From: Pseudoips prasinana
Taxonomy: Eukaryota; Arthropoda; Insecta; Lepidoptera; Nolidae
Direction of reading: 5' to 3'
Assembly: GCA_951640165.1 (NCBI GenBank)
Contig: OX621242.1
Coordinates: 17,663,501-17,727,500, forward strand
DNA: 64,000 nucleotides
Position numbers and translations under genes: made by a program. Numbering within the stretch: position 1 is the stretch's first letter; the number at the start of each line of letters is the position of its first letter. Of the stretch, positions 11,034 to 22,400 are shown piece by piece. The notes under the pieces were generated by a model. The model saw nothing but the letters and a program-made list of their open reading frames with translations. It did no database searches and was not told the DNA's origin.

Positions 11034-11375
11034 GACTGCCTCGTTGGTCTAACGGTGTTCAACAGCAGATAACAAGTTCCTGGGTTCAAATACCGGGTCA
11101 GGCCAAAAGTGATTTTGAGATATTTCTGTAAAAAGAAAAAAATCTCTGTATCAGCCGAAGTCTGGGAGTTGGCAGTTATTTACCCCTGTGACTCGCAGAG
11201 CACGTTTACCTGACGATCCTGTACCTGACTTCTTTCCGGTCGTGTCGCTAGTCCTCCCATCAGATCATGAGAGTGATGGAATAGAAACTAAAACAACAAC
11301 ACTATAATATGTCCCGCGCAGATGGCTAGTCACCACTGAGACTGGCCGCCGTAGCTAAGAGGACACTATCTAGGC
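11034..11375 (+). mobile_element. SINE family C (tRNA-headed, about 340 bp)
   Basis: Family C has an A box (CTCGTTGGTCTAACGG), a B box (GGGTTCAAATACCGGGTC), TTTCCGGTCGTGTCGCTAGT and a tail with GGCCGCCGT. A better copy lies at 42427-42800 on the minus strand. Confidence 0.75.
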
Positions 11376-11943
11376 TTTGGAACATGCAAACACATCCGTT
11401 TGCATGTTCTAAAATCCCCCGCGATACAGAAATTCATTATACCCGATGCGGACGTTGCGTTTAAAATAAAATACAAAATGCTTTTCATCACACTTACGTT
11501 CATTGTCGCCTTTAATTAAGCATGAATGATTTTATCGCTATCGTTGCTTACATAATATTTCTTAGTAAAAAATGTCATTTCCCCAAAGAAGCATCAAATT
11601 TACATCATCGCTAATATGTACTAGTTGAGGTCAGCCCCGAACTTGTCAATCTGCGAAATTGCTATGAAGTAGAATTTTATGAGGGAAAAAGTCCATTGAA
11701 GTGACAAGGGTATCTGTAATAAATATTCCTTTTTAGATAAACTATATTATTAATATTCTATAGACTGGCATCTACCAATATCATGAAATAGAAATAGTTT
11801 TCGTATTTGTGAATACGAAATATTATAAATACGAAATAATACATCAATGTGAAATTTTACGGAATAAATCATTTTTGAATTGCTTATACGAAAGCCGCCT
11901 ACTAAGAATTGGTATGCACAAAACAAAAATGATAAAATAAAAT
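11376..11943. other. Spacer; no gene supported
   Basis: Has a short inverted pair of AACATGCAAACACATCCGTT type near 11380-11410. At 11478 ATG starts a 13-codon hydrophobic frame without a convincing splice donor. Otherwise AT-rich. Confidence 0.35.
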
Positions 11944-11946
11944 AGC

Positions 11947-12205
11947 ATCCTAGGACATTATTCACACACGGCTATCTGATCCCAAACTAAGCAGAGCTTG
12001 CACTATAGAAACCAGATAACGGATATAATTACATATATAACCTGTTTTTGGAAATACATACTTATATAGATAATTATACCCAGACTCGGGATAAACAGAC
12101 ATGTTCATGCACACAAATATCTGGTCTGGGTGGGAATCGAACCCACAACCTACGGCGTAAAAGGCAAGCATTTACCATAAACACTTAGGCTATCCCACTT
12201 GCTAC
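11947..12205 (-). mobile_element. SINE family A
   Basis: Full-length-like minus copy: tail near 11947-12000 (ATTATTCACACACGG, AAACTAAGCAGAGCTTG), body with AACAGACATGTTCATGCACA, and B-box complement (GTGGGAATCGAACCCACAAC) near 12130. It is not a functional tRNA gene, because the head is degenerate and continues into the SINE body. Confidence 0.85.
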
Positions 12206-12317
12206 CAGAGTTCTTTATAAGGGACAACAGAGTGCGAGGTTCCCTCCTGATGCTCGGTGGGTTAGGTACGGGATAGAACGAGCTCAATAAACGGATCAGT
12301 TTTTTTTCTTTTGTTTT

Positions 12318-12503
12318 TTTAAAGGCATCGCTTGCATTAGGGAATCTAATCTCTGTGTCGAGGGGTACTTTACAAACATATAATAGACAAACAAACAGAT
12401 TACATCCAGCCTCAGAACAACTGTTTGAACACACAAATAGTTGTCCGGCGCGGGACTCGAACCCGAGACATGAAGCGGCGAGGTGACTGTCTTAGCCGAC
12501 ACC
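12318..12503 (-). mobile_element. SINE family B
   Basis: Minus copy with a good tRNA-like head (CGCGGGACTCGAACCCG, AGGTGACTGTCTTAGCCG) and the family tail. A 13-bp-armed hairpin follows at 12500. Confidence 0.8.
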
Positions 12504-12531
12504 ACACGTGCAACAGACTGCACGTGTGGTG
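12500..12531. repeat. Short hairpin
   Basis: CACCACACGTGCA at 12500-12512 is exactly inverted at 12519-12531. Confidence 0.8.
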
Positions 12532-12539
12532 CAGTATTA

Positions 12540-13160
12540 ATCAATTACCCATGACCCATGGTTCTTCTGAAAATATCATATTTTCCTACATGAATAACTT
12601 ACTTTTAGTACATTCTATTTGTTTCTCTTGTCAATTTTATTCAAGTTCAATTAAATTCCATTTACTGTTATCGATCATAATAACGCATAGGTGTCACTTA
12701 TGTCCTTAGTAGGGCTTAACCAGCCTGTCATAAAAAGGGCATAAAATATCAAGCATTACATTTTGTTCAACTAAACTAAGAGATTTAGCTTCCGCTAATT
12801 CCATGGTAAAAGCTTTAATTAAAATATAACAGCAGAGTTCGCAACTTCAAGCGCATACAACTTCGCTACAAGAAACTTCGCTAACAAGGCTCCTTATTAG
12901 TATAAGAATTTACTGTAGGAATAAACGGATACACGTGATCACTAAGCTAAAGCTAAAGTTATATTCACATTAAAAAGAAAATATGTTTTCTTTCAAATAC
13001 AAAGGTTTTCAAATAAAAGTTTTAAATTTTAAAGATCTATTCAAGAAACGTCTGACGTTTGGCTCCTTCGGAGGTGGTATATTAGAAAATTTCTTTATCG
13101 AAATAATAGATATGCAAATTTGCACGTATATACGTGCAACATTAAAAGTATTACTGAACT
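12540..13160. other. Spacer; no gene supported
   Basis: Short open frames only, none with recognisable content. Confidence 0.35.
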
Positions 13161-13164
13161 TATT

Positions 13165-14065
13165 AAAAAATAACATGCGGGGCAGTCTTCGGGAACTACC
13201 GTTAGAAGTGAAAACAATTTTTCATTTCTCATCCTCAAAAAGTAGTGTTTTTTGATCCGAGTAGCGAGTGGAAGCAAAGAATAATATCTTTGAGTGGAAG
13301 ATGCTACTTCCCTCCCTATAGTGAAATAGTTATTTGTTATACAAGAGTGCAAAGTTGCTTTTTAACCGCGTGCTCAATTTTGATAACCGAGCAAGCGAAG
13401 GGTTCAAAAATTGAATCGCTTGCTCGGTTATCAGAATTGACCACGCGGTTAAAAAGCAACTTTGCACTCTTGTATAACAAATAACTATTATCTCAGTTTA
13501 GGTAAGTAGCTATTAATTACTATATTATGATATGTAAGTATTACAGGACAATCTTTAAATTACGGTAGGAGTTTCTTTATTTCTCAAAGATTTACAATCA
13601 CTTCGGGGAGAAACAAGATATTTGTACATAATTAAACTATAAATATTACATAATTGAAAAGTTCGCACTGCGCACAGAAAAACTAAAAGTAACGTTGCTA
13701 CAGTTTGAGTGTAACAGAACAGTAATATAGGGCAAACCAATTAAAAAAAGTACACCAAGAAGGTTTCGAGTCTTAGTTTTTAATAAATTAAAAAAAAGTT
13801 GTATGATAAATTCGACACCATAGAGGTAGAAGTAAATAGGTTTACTGAGGTGAAACATAGAACAGGTTAGGCAGTCGGCTGTAAAAAAACTAATATAATA
13901 AAAAAATGCTGCGATCATGTGCGTGTATAAACGGCCAGTGTGAATTTAAAAAAATACCCTCCTTCTATATTTGATCAGGTTACGTGTCCCAACGCGAGTT
14001 TAACATTTTTGGCGCATCCGAAAAAAGTGCACAACGCCGCTAAAGAAGATTTCTCTTCATTTAAA
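13165..14065 (+). repeat. Dispersed repeat R13 (second copy at 58427-58830)
   Basis: Two distant stretches share the same order of blocks: ACATGCGGGGCAGTCTTCGG, CGAGTAGCGAGTGGAA, AATGCTGCGATCATGTG, then AAAAAGTGCACAACGCCGCT and CTAAAGAAG. This copy is longer because a 165-bp foldback element (13325-13489) and other sequence lie inside it. Function and class are unknown; no transposase was seen. Confidence 0.6.
13325..13489. mobile_element. Foldback MITE, 74-bp near-perfect arms
   Basis: The left arm (13325-13398) begins AATAGTTATTTGTTATACAA. The right arm (13416-13489) is its near-exact inverted copy and ends in AATAACTATT. The centre is about 17 nt. It lies inside repeat R13, consistent with a nested insertion. 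Confidence 0.85.
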
Positions 14066-15460
14066 TACCCTTGTCTTAATATAATATTGCGAATGCTATT
14101 TGATATATTCGGTTCATGACAATAATTAAGTTATATAACTTAAATAGCAGAACGTAGGTAATCCATTTATTTGAACCTATATCACAACCTATTTTCGACA
14201 AATTTCTAAATCGGGATTCTCATGAATCACGAAGGTAAATGACAGTTTGGAATTTGGTCACGTTTAACCCTGCCATCGCTTTTGCTCAATCATTGGAACC
14301 CTGTCAGTTTGTGGTTTGCTAGCTGACATAACTTCGAGTTAAGCTGGAATTTCCTAACAACCTCTAAACCCTTAGTACCTACCCACTACTAAGTAATTGT
14401 ATATTAAATGAAAGAAAAAGAAAAGCGTATTTTATGCTTCTTTTCAGTGGAATCGGTAAGAAAATCATTTTAATATTGGATAGGCTTTTCACAGAACGAG
14501 TGAAACTTCATTAGAAAATTAACAAGGGATCTCCAACTTGCCCACCACCATTCAGCCGCTGAAAATGAATATATTTTTGTCAATAGTTAGCGTTCTAGCG
14601 TGACCAGCAAATGGTGTCACCACATGAATTAAGTTCGACTATACTAGGGTCAATTTAATTGATCACATTTGAAATCTGTCAGTTACTAGTAAAGTCAATT
14701 GTAAAATGACCTTATTTGGTAATTATTACAATAAAGATAAATCGTAATTGAAAAGAAGTTAAGCAAATGTGCAGTTCTATCTACGAAATAATAAATAATT
14801 ATTCTATGTCCACCGGTTAAGGTTACGTTGTTGAATTTTAAAGCAGTATCAAATGTGATCTATTAAATTGGCCCTACTTTTGGGTAGGTTTAGTCTTTTT
14901 TATTAAATGTTATAACAACTACTTATAATAGCTTTACTACTAGTTTGACTCCATTATTTCTCGTTTGTTAGCATAAACAGAATATATGACAGATCGATGG
15001 TTGCTATCTAAATAAACCAATAGATCTTACTGACACCAGCACATTGTTCCCAAGATGCCTTTTTCTAGAACGTTTATAAGACATGGTAATATTTTGTTTT
15101 TATTTAAATCTATTTCAAACACTTAACATTTTTTGTATAAATTACTTAAACTCAAACTTTATATTATGTTATACGCACATCATTTTTACGTAATGTTCTT
15201 GCATATTTGCTTTGGCATATTTTACCTCTAATAACTAGATAAATAAGTTCATCCGCCAAAAAATAATTTTACATCGAAAACGGATAAACATAAAGGTTAT
15301 CTTATCTTTATTTTAATTAACCACTACATTTACCATCCTTTTTCAAATATATATTTATATATTATTTATATAAAATACTTTAATTAATTTACTTTCATAC
15401 TAAACATTTATATTCTAAGAATCAAGCATTTGACGATATTTACTAACATTTATTAAAACT
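14066..15460. other. AT-rich stretch without supported gene
   Basis: No splice-bounded coding segment, RNA gene or clear repeat was recognised in about 1.4 kb. Confidence 0.4.
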
Positions 15461-15618
15461 GCGGCTAAGACAGTCGCTTCGCCGCTTCGTGTCGCGGGTT
15501 CGAGTCCCGCGCCGGACAACTATTTGTGTGACCCATAAATAGTTGTTCTGATTCTGGACGTGATTTGTGTCCGTCTATTATATGTTATAAACTAATGCGG
15601 GCGTTGTCTTCAAAAAAA
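15461..15618 (+). mobile_element. SINE family B, best-preserved head
   Basis: The tRNA-like head is nearly canonical (GCGGCTAAGACAGTCGCTTC, then CGGGTTCGAGTCCCGCGCC). The body reads TGTGACCCATAAATAGTTGT and it ends GCGGGCGTTGTCTT. A shortened tail lacks the GCGACACAGGG block. Confidence 0.85.
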
Positions 15619-16920
15619 GAATCATCATTGAAAGAATACATGTGTAGTGGATAGCCATTATGATAAAGATGTGTAACTATTGTGGCCACCGACTGCAATT
15701 ACTACTTTGACTTGTTTTTATAATTTGTTTCTACCTACGACTTCACAATAAACAAAACATATAGTCTAACTATATACCTCGTCACCCAGCGGGCTATAAG
15801 TTAAAGTCTCCAATAGTCATTATCAGATCAGTTCTTTCAATTAAGTGGTAAAAAAATCATTAATATATAAATAATAAGCTCAAATTCAAAACTCATAGTA
15901 TAGTAGCCCCGTCATGGAATGTAACAGTTTGCATTGACCAATTAATATCATTACAGTTACTAATGTACACAAACAACTTGTATCAAGTGGCTTTTTTGAG
16001 TTTTGCTCATCGTGGGTAGATAAAAAAATATTGCAGGTTTGAAGTAGGTATATAAACTTCTAGACTTAAATAGTTAATTGAACTGATAATTTTCGTGGTG
16101 CTCAAAAAAGTTACAAACAAATAGAATGTACTAAAATTAAGTTATTCATGTATTAAATATTATATTTTAAGAAGAATTATGGGCCATGGGTAATCGAGTA
16201 ACCGATAAGCCTAGCCTCGACCTTTCAATTGAAAGTGTAGGATGTTTTTTTCACTCTGTTTTGGGGTGGTTTTGCGTCGGCGTTTACATTCGTTATGTGC
16301 TTGAATAATATAATAGAATCTCGGAACTGGATCACTTGTTTGGAATTTCATTCTAATACCACGCAGAAATTTCAAGGTTGGTATTATACTCATAAAAATG
16401 TAAGAGAGTTGTGGTAAATTTTCAGTGGGTTTTATGAAGTTATTTAAAGGACGTGTGGATGAGCTTTTTCTGTCACGGAATTTCAAGCCAAAAAGTTATT
16501 CCATGGTAAGTTCAATTTATATGATAAGCAGGTAATATATTATCAGTCAAATGGGTAGCTATTTGACTGATAATGTTGAACAATATAGGTGAATATATAA
16601 TATTTAAATTATTTACAGGGTCTTAGAGAATCAGTGTACTGCCTTGAAACCAGTTTTTAAAAACGATTAGGTAATGTAAAATATAAGTGCGATGGAAATA
16701 TTGAAAAGAATATTCAAGTAAAAAGGTTTCGATGGACGAGTACTGGTATGACAATTTCGTTTAAGGTGAAGGCATAATTTTAGTATCCTGCTAAAGTCAA
16801 AATGTTGTTTGTGGATGTTTAACCGCAAAAGTATTAAATTGAGACGATTTTTGTCGCCTTTAATGCCTATAAAGGCGACAAAAATCGGCTCAAGAAGTTC
16901 CTTTTCCTCCCAGCAAGGCT
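15619..16920. other. AT-rich stretch with two hairpins
   Basis: Perfect hairpins: 16539-16552 with 16561-16574 (14-bp arms) and 16845-16862 with 16870-16887 (18-bp arms, CGATTTTTGTCGCCTTTA). An 80-nt segment at 16426-16505 sits between an AG and a GTAAGT and is open in one frame, but was not accepted as an exon. Confidence 0.5.
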
Positions 16921-16924
16921 AATA

Positions 16925-17830
16925 CTACAATACCTTTTATTTTGTTAAGTCAGGGGGGAATTCCTACGCATGCCACCCGCAAAAAGTGCCTACGGGTGGG
17001 TATGTCGAACTCGCACCGACTAAACCTACCTGCTGTGGACTTCTCTTGGCGCCTGATTGGGGGAGCCCCGGGAACGCCGGTATGCTGCTCCGGTGCCCCC
17101 CTTTTGCGCCATGTCCCAGATGGTCGGGACACATCGTAGGAGGGCTCTTGCTGGCCCTCCCTATTTGTCGACTACTACCAGTCCGGCGCAGCGACTATGC
17201 CACGGTCAGATCGCTTTCTTCCCGGAGCAGCTCTCACGGGGCGGCAGTAGAGGACACTTCTCACACTACCACCGCAGCCCCGAGGGGTGTTTGGGCTACC
17301 GGCTGCCGCCACCACCCCGACGCCTCCTCCGTCTACGAGCGGGATCAGCTCGTTCCCGATCCCGCTCGGCGGCCTCCTTGTGGAGCAAGACTGCCTCACA
17401 GAAGGAGACCATGGCGTCCCATTTCGTGGACTCACCCACCAGCTTCACGCCTACGATCGCTGGTGGGGACAGATCCCGTCCGATCTCTGCGATCAGGACT
17501 CGCCTCTCGGGCCCCCAGGCCGGACACTCCTCCAGAGTATGCTGGGCCAAGACCCCAGCGTATGCTGGGCCGAGACCAGGTCGCTACCGCAGTGGTGACA
17601 ATGTGTCGTCACTTCTCGGCCTATTCGGATCAGATACTCACCGAAACACCCGTGTCCGGTGAGTATCTGAGTCAGTCTGTAGGTGACGTAACCGCCCTTC
17701 CTTCCCACCCAGGCCTCGAGGTGAGGCAGGATAGCACCGATGCGACGGCACGTTGGCGCGCGTTCAGGCGCAACTCAAGCCATGCGTGCCACTGTGTTAG
17801 CACGCGCCGGTGTGCATCTATAAATCTAGA
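16925..17830 (-). pseudogene. R1-clade LINE 3' end, minus strand
   Basis: Strongly GC-rich compared with its surroundings. On the minus strand, frames read AQHTLEECPAWGPERR and, upstream, CHHCGSDLVSAQHTL. The order is zinc-knuckle-like CxxC...H, then HTLxxCPAW, then an R-rich stop-terminated tail (RRRRRRRGGG near 17300), typical of the C-terminus of R1-type LINE ORF2. The AQHTL block is present twice in different frames, around a short local duplication near 17535-17575, so the copy is disrupted. The 3' UTR runs to about 16925. The large plus-strand open frames here are shadows of this GC-rich element. Confidence 0.75.
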
Positions 17831-17924
17831 ATGATATAGTAAATCTAGAATGATATAGTAAAGTTCAAAGTTCAAAATGATCAAAACAATAACGACACAG
17901 TGACATATAATAACAAAAATGTAA

Positions 17925-17990
17925 AAAACATTCTGAAGGGTCGAAGTGCTGTACGCAAGTACGGGGTGTACGTACAGCACTTCGACCACA
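17925..17990 (+). repeat. LINE 3'-UTR fragment with 17-bp-armed hairpin
   Basis: TCTGAAGGGTCGAAGTGCTG and GTACGCAAGTAC recur downstream of the LINE C-terminus at 53.44 kb, so this is probably the same LINE's 3' UTR. Here it folds: GGTCGAAGTGCTGTACG (17939-17955) is exactly inverted at 17971-17987. Confidence 0.6.
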
Positions 17991-19302
17991 CACAACAAAG
18001 ATAAGATAAGATATACAATAAAATGAACTACAAATTTGCTACAGATTCTTAGAATATAAATGTTTAGTATGCAAGTAAATTAATTACTGGCTCCAGGCAA
18101 GATTATAGTAAAATTAAAATATCGTAAAGTATTTTATATAAATAATATATTAATATATATTTTATTAATATATAAATATATATTTTAAAACGGACGGCAA
18201 ATGTATGGATTAAAATTAATCAATTTATGTACGTGCAGTCCGTAATTTGAAACATTTTTAAGGTTTAAGTTTTGTTTTCATATTTTCTAAGGTAAAAATG
18301 AATTAAAAATGTCGTTGATAATATTACTGGTTCACTTAACTTTGCGAAAATTACGTCTTCACTGAAAATGTGTTGAAGTTACTCGAGACCAAGTATCAAC
18401 TGTGAAGTTGTTAAAGGAAGTGCCTTTGTATTCATAACTTAGTCTTCCAAAGTAACTTCTTTATACATTTTAATAAAGCCCATTCAGACGCCAAGGCACT
18501 GACAGACCATTTCACCTGATAAAATAACTTTAAGAGTACTATCCACATAATCCTTTTATTCCATATCTGGGGTATTGTATGCATTGTATATGTTCAAAAG
18601 AATTTCCCAGCAATAGATCGTTTGTGTGACGTTCACGTACGAGCGGCAAAAGTGCGAACACATTTAAAATCACTCAGAATGAACATTTATCTTGAAATAT
18701 TATTATGAGTGGCGTTAGTGTGACTTCGCTTTTAAAATGCCTTATCGCAAATCCGTTTGTTAGTCAGGTTTCGCTGACTCTTTTATAATATAAACTTAGG
18801 TTTTGGTAACTAAGCTTCAATTCACTACAATGACTTTTTCACTTTTATGATTTCACAAAAAAGTTAGATTATTATTTTACGGTTTCTTTCACAAAAGACA
18901 TAATGACATACAATTAATATACTTATATCTGAAAATTAGTTATTTTCTGTAAAATATTGTAGGCGTATTATAAGAAGTTTTTGTAATCTGATAGTTCTAT
19001 GTTGTCACTGTTCGTTTCATATGAGCAATGCTGGCGTTCTTTTACATCGTCATAACAACTGTAAAAAGACCACTGCTGGACAAACCCCCCCCCCCCCAAG
19101 AATCATGATCAGATATGTCATAATCGCTCCGCTTGGCAGGTCATATTTCCCAGAAAAACGCTTCTACCCGTTCTCATTAGAGAAACCACAAAGCGGTTAC
19201 TAGATGTTAAATAATCGCTAGCATTTTTAGTGATAGAAAATAATGTAAGAGGGTCGAAAACTTTCCGTTCACTTATCTTAACATTTTCTTTTCTTTCACC
19301 AG
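17991..19302. other. Region upstream of first recognised CRF-BP exon
   Basis: Should hold the intron, or the signal-peptide exon and promoter, of CRF-BP, but no ATG-led hydrophobic exon with a good donor was found. A fragment near 19055-19097 (ACCACTGCTGGACAAAC plus a C run) looks like the tail of an RTE LINE. Confidence 0.4.
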
Positions 19303-19402
19303 AAAGATTATGGACAAAGAAATCCTGTACCCGCGCTTTCCTGGTTCTCAAGAGTACGACGTTTTCTTCGACCAACCCATCGTATCATCAATCCCGAGGA
19401 AG
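19303..19402 (+). CDS. CRF-BP: CRF-BP exon 1 of those seen
   Basis: A pyrimidine-rich tract and CAG precede 19303; donor GTATGT starts at 19403. It encodes 33 residues (KDYGQRNPVPALSW..., RRFLRPTHRIINPEE) plus the first base of the Asp codon completed at 19890. This N-terminal stretch is poorly conserved in the family. It is accepted because its phase gives EEDCFLVTS across the junction. Confidence 0.75.
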
Positions 19403-22400
19403 GTATGTTTCATACTAAAGAATATAAAAACTTCGTAACCCTATATAGTGTCTAAGTTATTTTCAGTGAATGTGAAAACTTTAAAATATATTACAAATTT
19501 TTGAGAATACTGTCTAGAATTGTATTAAAAAATACATGTTCTTCTACTTAATTTATCCAAAGCTTAATACATTTTAACGGGCCGGTTGGCGTGGTTGGTA
19601 AACGCTTGCCTTCCACGCTGCAATTCCCACCCATGACAGATATTTGTGTGCATGAATATGTCTGTTTGTCCTGTAATCCTCCAGTCTGGGTGTAATTATC
19701 TATATAAGTATGTATTTAGAGAACAAAAGTAGTACATGTAATTTAAAGTTACTTGGCGTCCATAGTACAAGCTCTGCTTAATTTACCTATCAGTTATCTG
19801 GTTTCCATAGCACAAGCTCTGCTTAGTTCGGGATCAGATGGCCGTATATGAATAATGTCCCAGGGTATTATTATTATTTTTATTTCCAGATTGTTTCCTC
19901 GTGACGTCTGATGAAGGGGAGCTGTTCTTTAAGTCGCCGTCCGATGACCCCGTGGTGTGTGGCATTTACATGATAGCGGACCCAGATAAGAGGATTGAAG
20001 TCATCTTCAACTATCTGGATGTGCCATGTGAAAATGGTGGATTAGTTTCGGTAAGAACTCAAAATGATGCCTACTTCCTTATTAAAATCCTACTAACATT
20101 ATAAACGCGAAAGTTTGTAAGTCTGGATTAATGGATGTTTGTTACTCTTTCACTTAAAAACGACTGAGTGGATTTTTATGAAACTTTACAATAATATAGC
20201 TTATACATCAGAATAACACATACGCTACAATTTATAAAGATATTGTGTGAATTGTCTGAAATATGACGATAAGTGTCAAGTATGTAGGAAAAAATCTACC
20301 ATCTGCGAGCTATTCCGGTGTGCCCTGCCAAAACCGCTAGATTTTACTAATATTATAAATGCGAAAGTTTGTGAGTATGGATGTATGTTTGTTACTCTTT
20401 TACGCCAAAACTACTTTAACGTGGGTAAAAACGCGGGGTACATACATAACTAGTAAAAATTATAGGCTACAAAATTACAGGATCTTAGGCAAATATTTAA
20501 CTGAACCTAATTTATAATTAAAATATTATTCATTAAGTAAAGCTTATAATTTCTAGTAAAGTTTTCAAAATTAGTTCACATACAATACGAATTCCGCTCA
20601 TAGCCAGATGCTCGCGGTCAGTCTTTAGATAGATGACCGCCAAAGTGGTAAAATTTCTAAGCGTCTCCGTGATACGGAGGGAACGTTAAGCTGTCAGTCC
20701 CGGTTGTAGTCATTAGGCAACACTCGTTAAGCCATGTCAGAGGCCTACTGGGCGGATTGAACAACTCTGACACCAGTCAACCCTGGTGTCAGAGTTGTTC
20801 AATCCGCCCACCCATACGATAAGTAATACAAAGTTTAGTCCTATATACCTATCTAAACAGTTTTTTATACATGTAGCACAAAACCTAAAGTATTAGAGTC
20901 AAATCGCTCTTAACCTGTTTTTATAAATTTGTAGGATTGTCATTTCAATAAACAGATCTCTGTTATAAGTTTTAGTCGCGCTATATCTAACACCGTGCAT
21001 AATTAAGAACGTAGCAAAATACTTGGGCTTTACCGACTAAGTCACCGAACATCGATTTCTTAAATGGTGTTCACATAAATATAGGTTAAAAATGACTTAA
21101 ACAATCGTTAAATCGGCTTCAACGTTGACAATCGATTCCGGAATCATGTCTCAAACTTTTTCGAGTTTTCTAGCTTCTAACTCTGAAAAGAGGTTTTATT
21201 AGAGGAGTTTTACCATGAATTAATTGGGTTTTGAAAAATAGCACTATTTTTTTAAAATATGCATATCAAGGGATATGAACAAACCGGTCACCTGTTAGTA
21301 AGTGGTCACCGCCACTCATAATACCAGAAGGGTCAGCAAGTACGTTGCCGGCCTTTAAGAAAGGAATAGCCTCGCTTCTTGGAGGTTGCTATATCATACC
21401 GTAGGTACTGGAAATACCTCCCCAATTAATTGATTCCTCTCACTAGAATCTCTACTAACTCTCTACTCTACCAACTTGCCCGTTAGTTCAAAATTATTCC
21501 TGCTGCCACGTTCCGCCTACAATACTCTCACTATAATATTTTACCTCGCACTACCCACTCTGTGGAATGAATTAATTGCGGAGGTATTTCCAGTGGATAG
21601 TGCGCGGTAAAAGATTACAGTGAGAGGGTCGTAGGCGGAACATGGCAGCAGGAATAATTTTGAACTAACGGGCCAGTTGGTAGATGCTCGCCTTTCACGC
21701 CGATGGTCGTGGGTTCAAATCCTACCCAGGACAGATATTTGTGTGCATGAACATGTCTGTACGTCCTGTGCCGGTGTAATTATCTATATAAATATGTATT
21801 TACAATAAAGAGGTAGAATTATATGTACTACTAGCTGTGCCCGCGACTTCGCCCGCGTGTTAATTAGTTTATTTATTTTTTTAGTAAAATAAAATACATT
21901 TTCTAAAATAAAAGTAGCCTAAGTTACGCCTTATTACATCAGCTACCTGCGAATAAAAGTCCCGTCAAAATCGGTCTAGCCATTTCAGAGATTAGCCGGA
22001 ACAAACAGACAGGCAGACAGACAAAAAATTTTAAAAATGTTATTTTGGTGTATGTACCGTATATATATTTATGTAGTAAAAACCGGCTATTTCAATATTA
22101 CAAACAGACACTCCAATTTTATTTATTTGTATAGATATCAATTATCTGATTTCCATAGTACAAGATTTGCTTAAGTTGGGATCAGATGACCTATGCGAAT
22201 AATGTCCCCGGATATTATTATACTTATTCCTAAGAATAGTACCCTTGATTAGTATTCGTTAAGTAAGTCAACTATATCATTTTAAAACCCTGGGGCATAT
22301 TAATGTTAACATATACATTTAAGGTATTTCACCCTAAATGGCACCACCTACGCCTAGCACTAGAGGTTATTCATACCTATGAATAATCACAAGTGGTAGG

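Noticed and set aside
11478..11519. ATG followed by hydrophobic codons, candidate CRF-BP signal peptide exon
   Set aside because: Only 13 codons before a stop and no GTAAGT-like donor in the right phase.
15461..15520. tRNA-like A and B boxes (also at 12130, 24585, 34140, 46200, 42735)
   Set aside because: Each continues into a SINE body shared with other copies, and the heads lack a complete cloverleaf with acceptor stem. Treated as SINE heads, not tRNA genes.
16426..16505. 80-nt segment between AG and GTAAGT, open in one frame
   Set aside because: It does not end in the phase needed by the first visible CRF-BP exon and has no family resemblance.
16986..17834. 282-codon plus-strand open frame
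   Set aside because: It is the antisense shadow of a GC-rich R1-type LINE read on the minus strand; no sensible domain.
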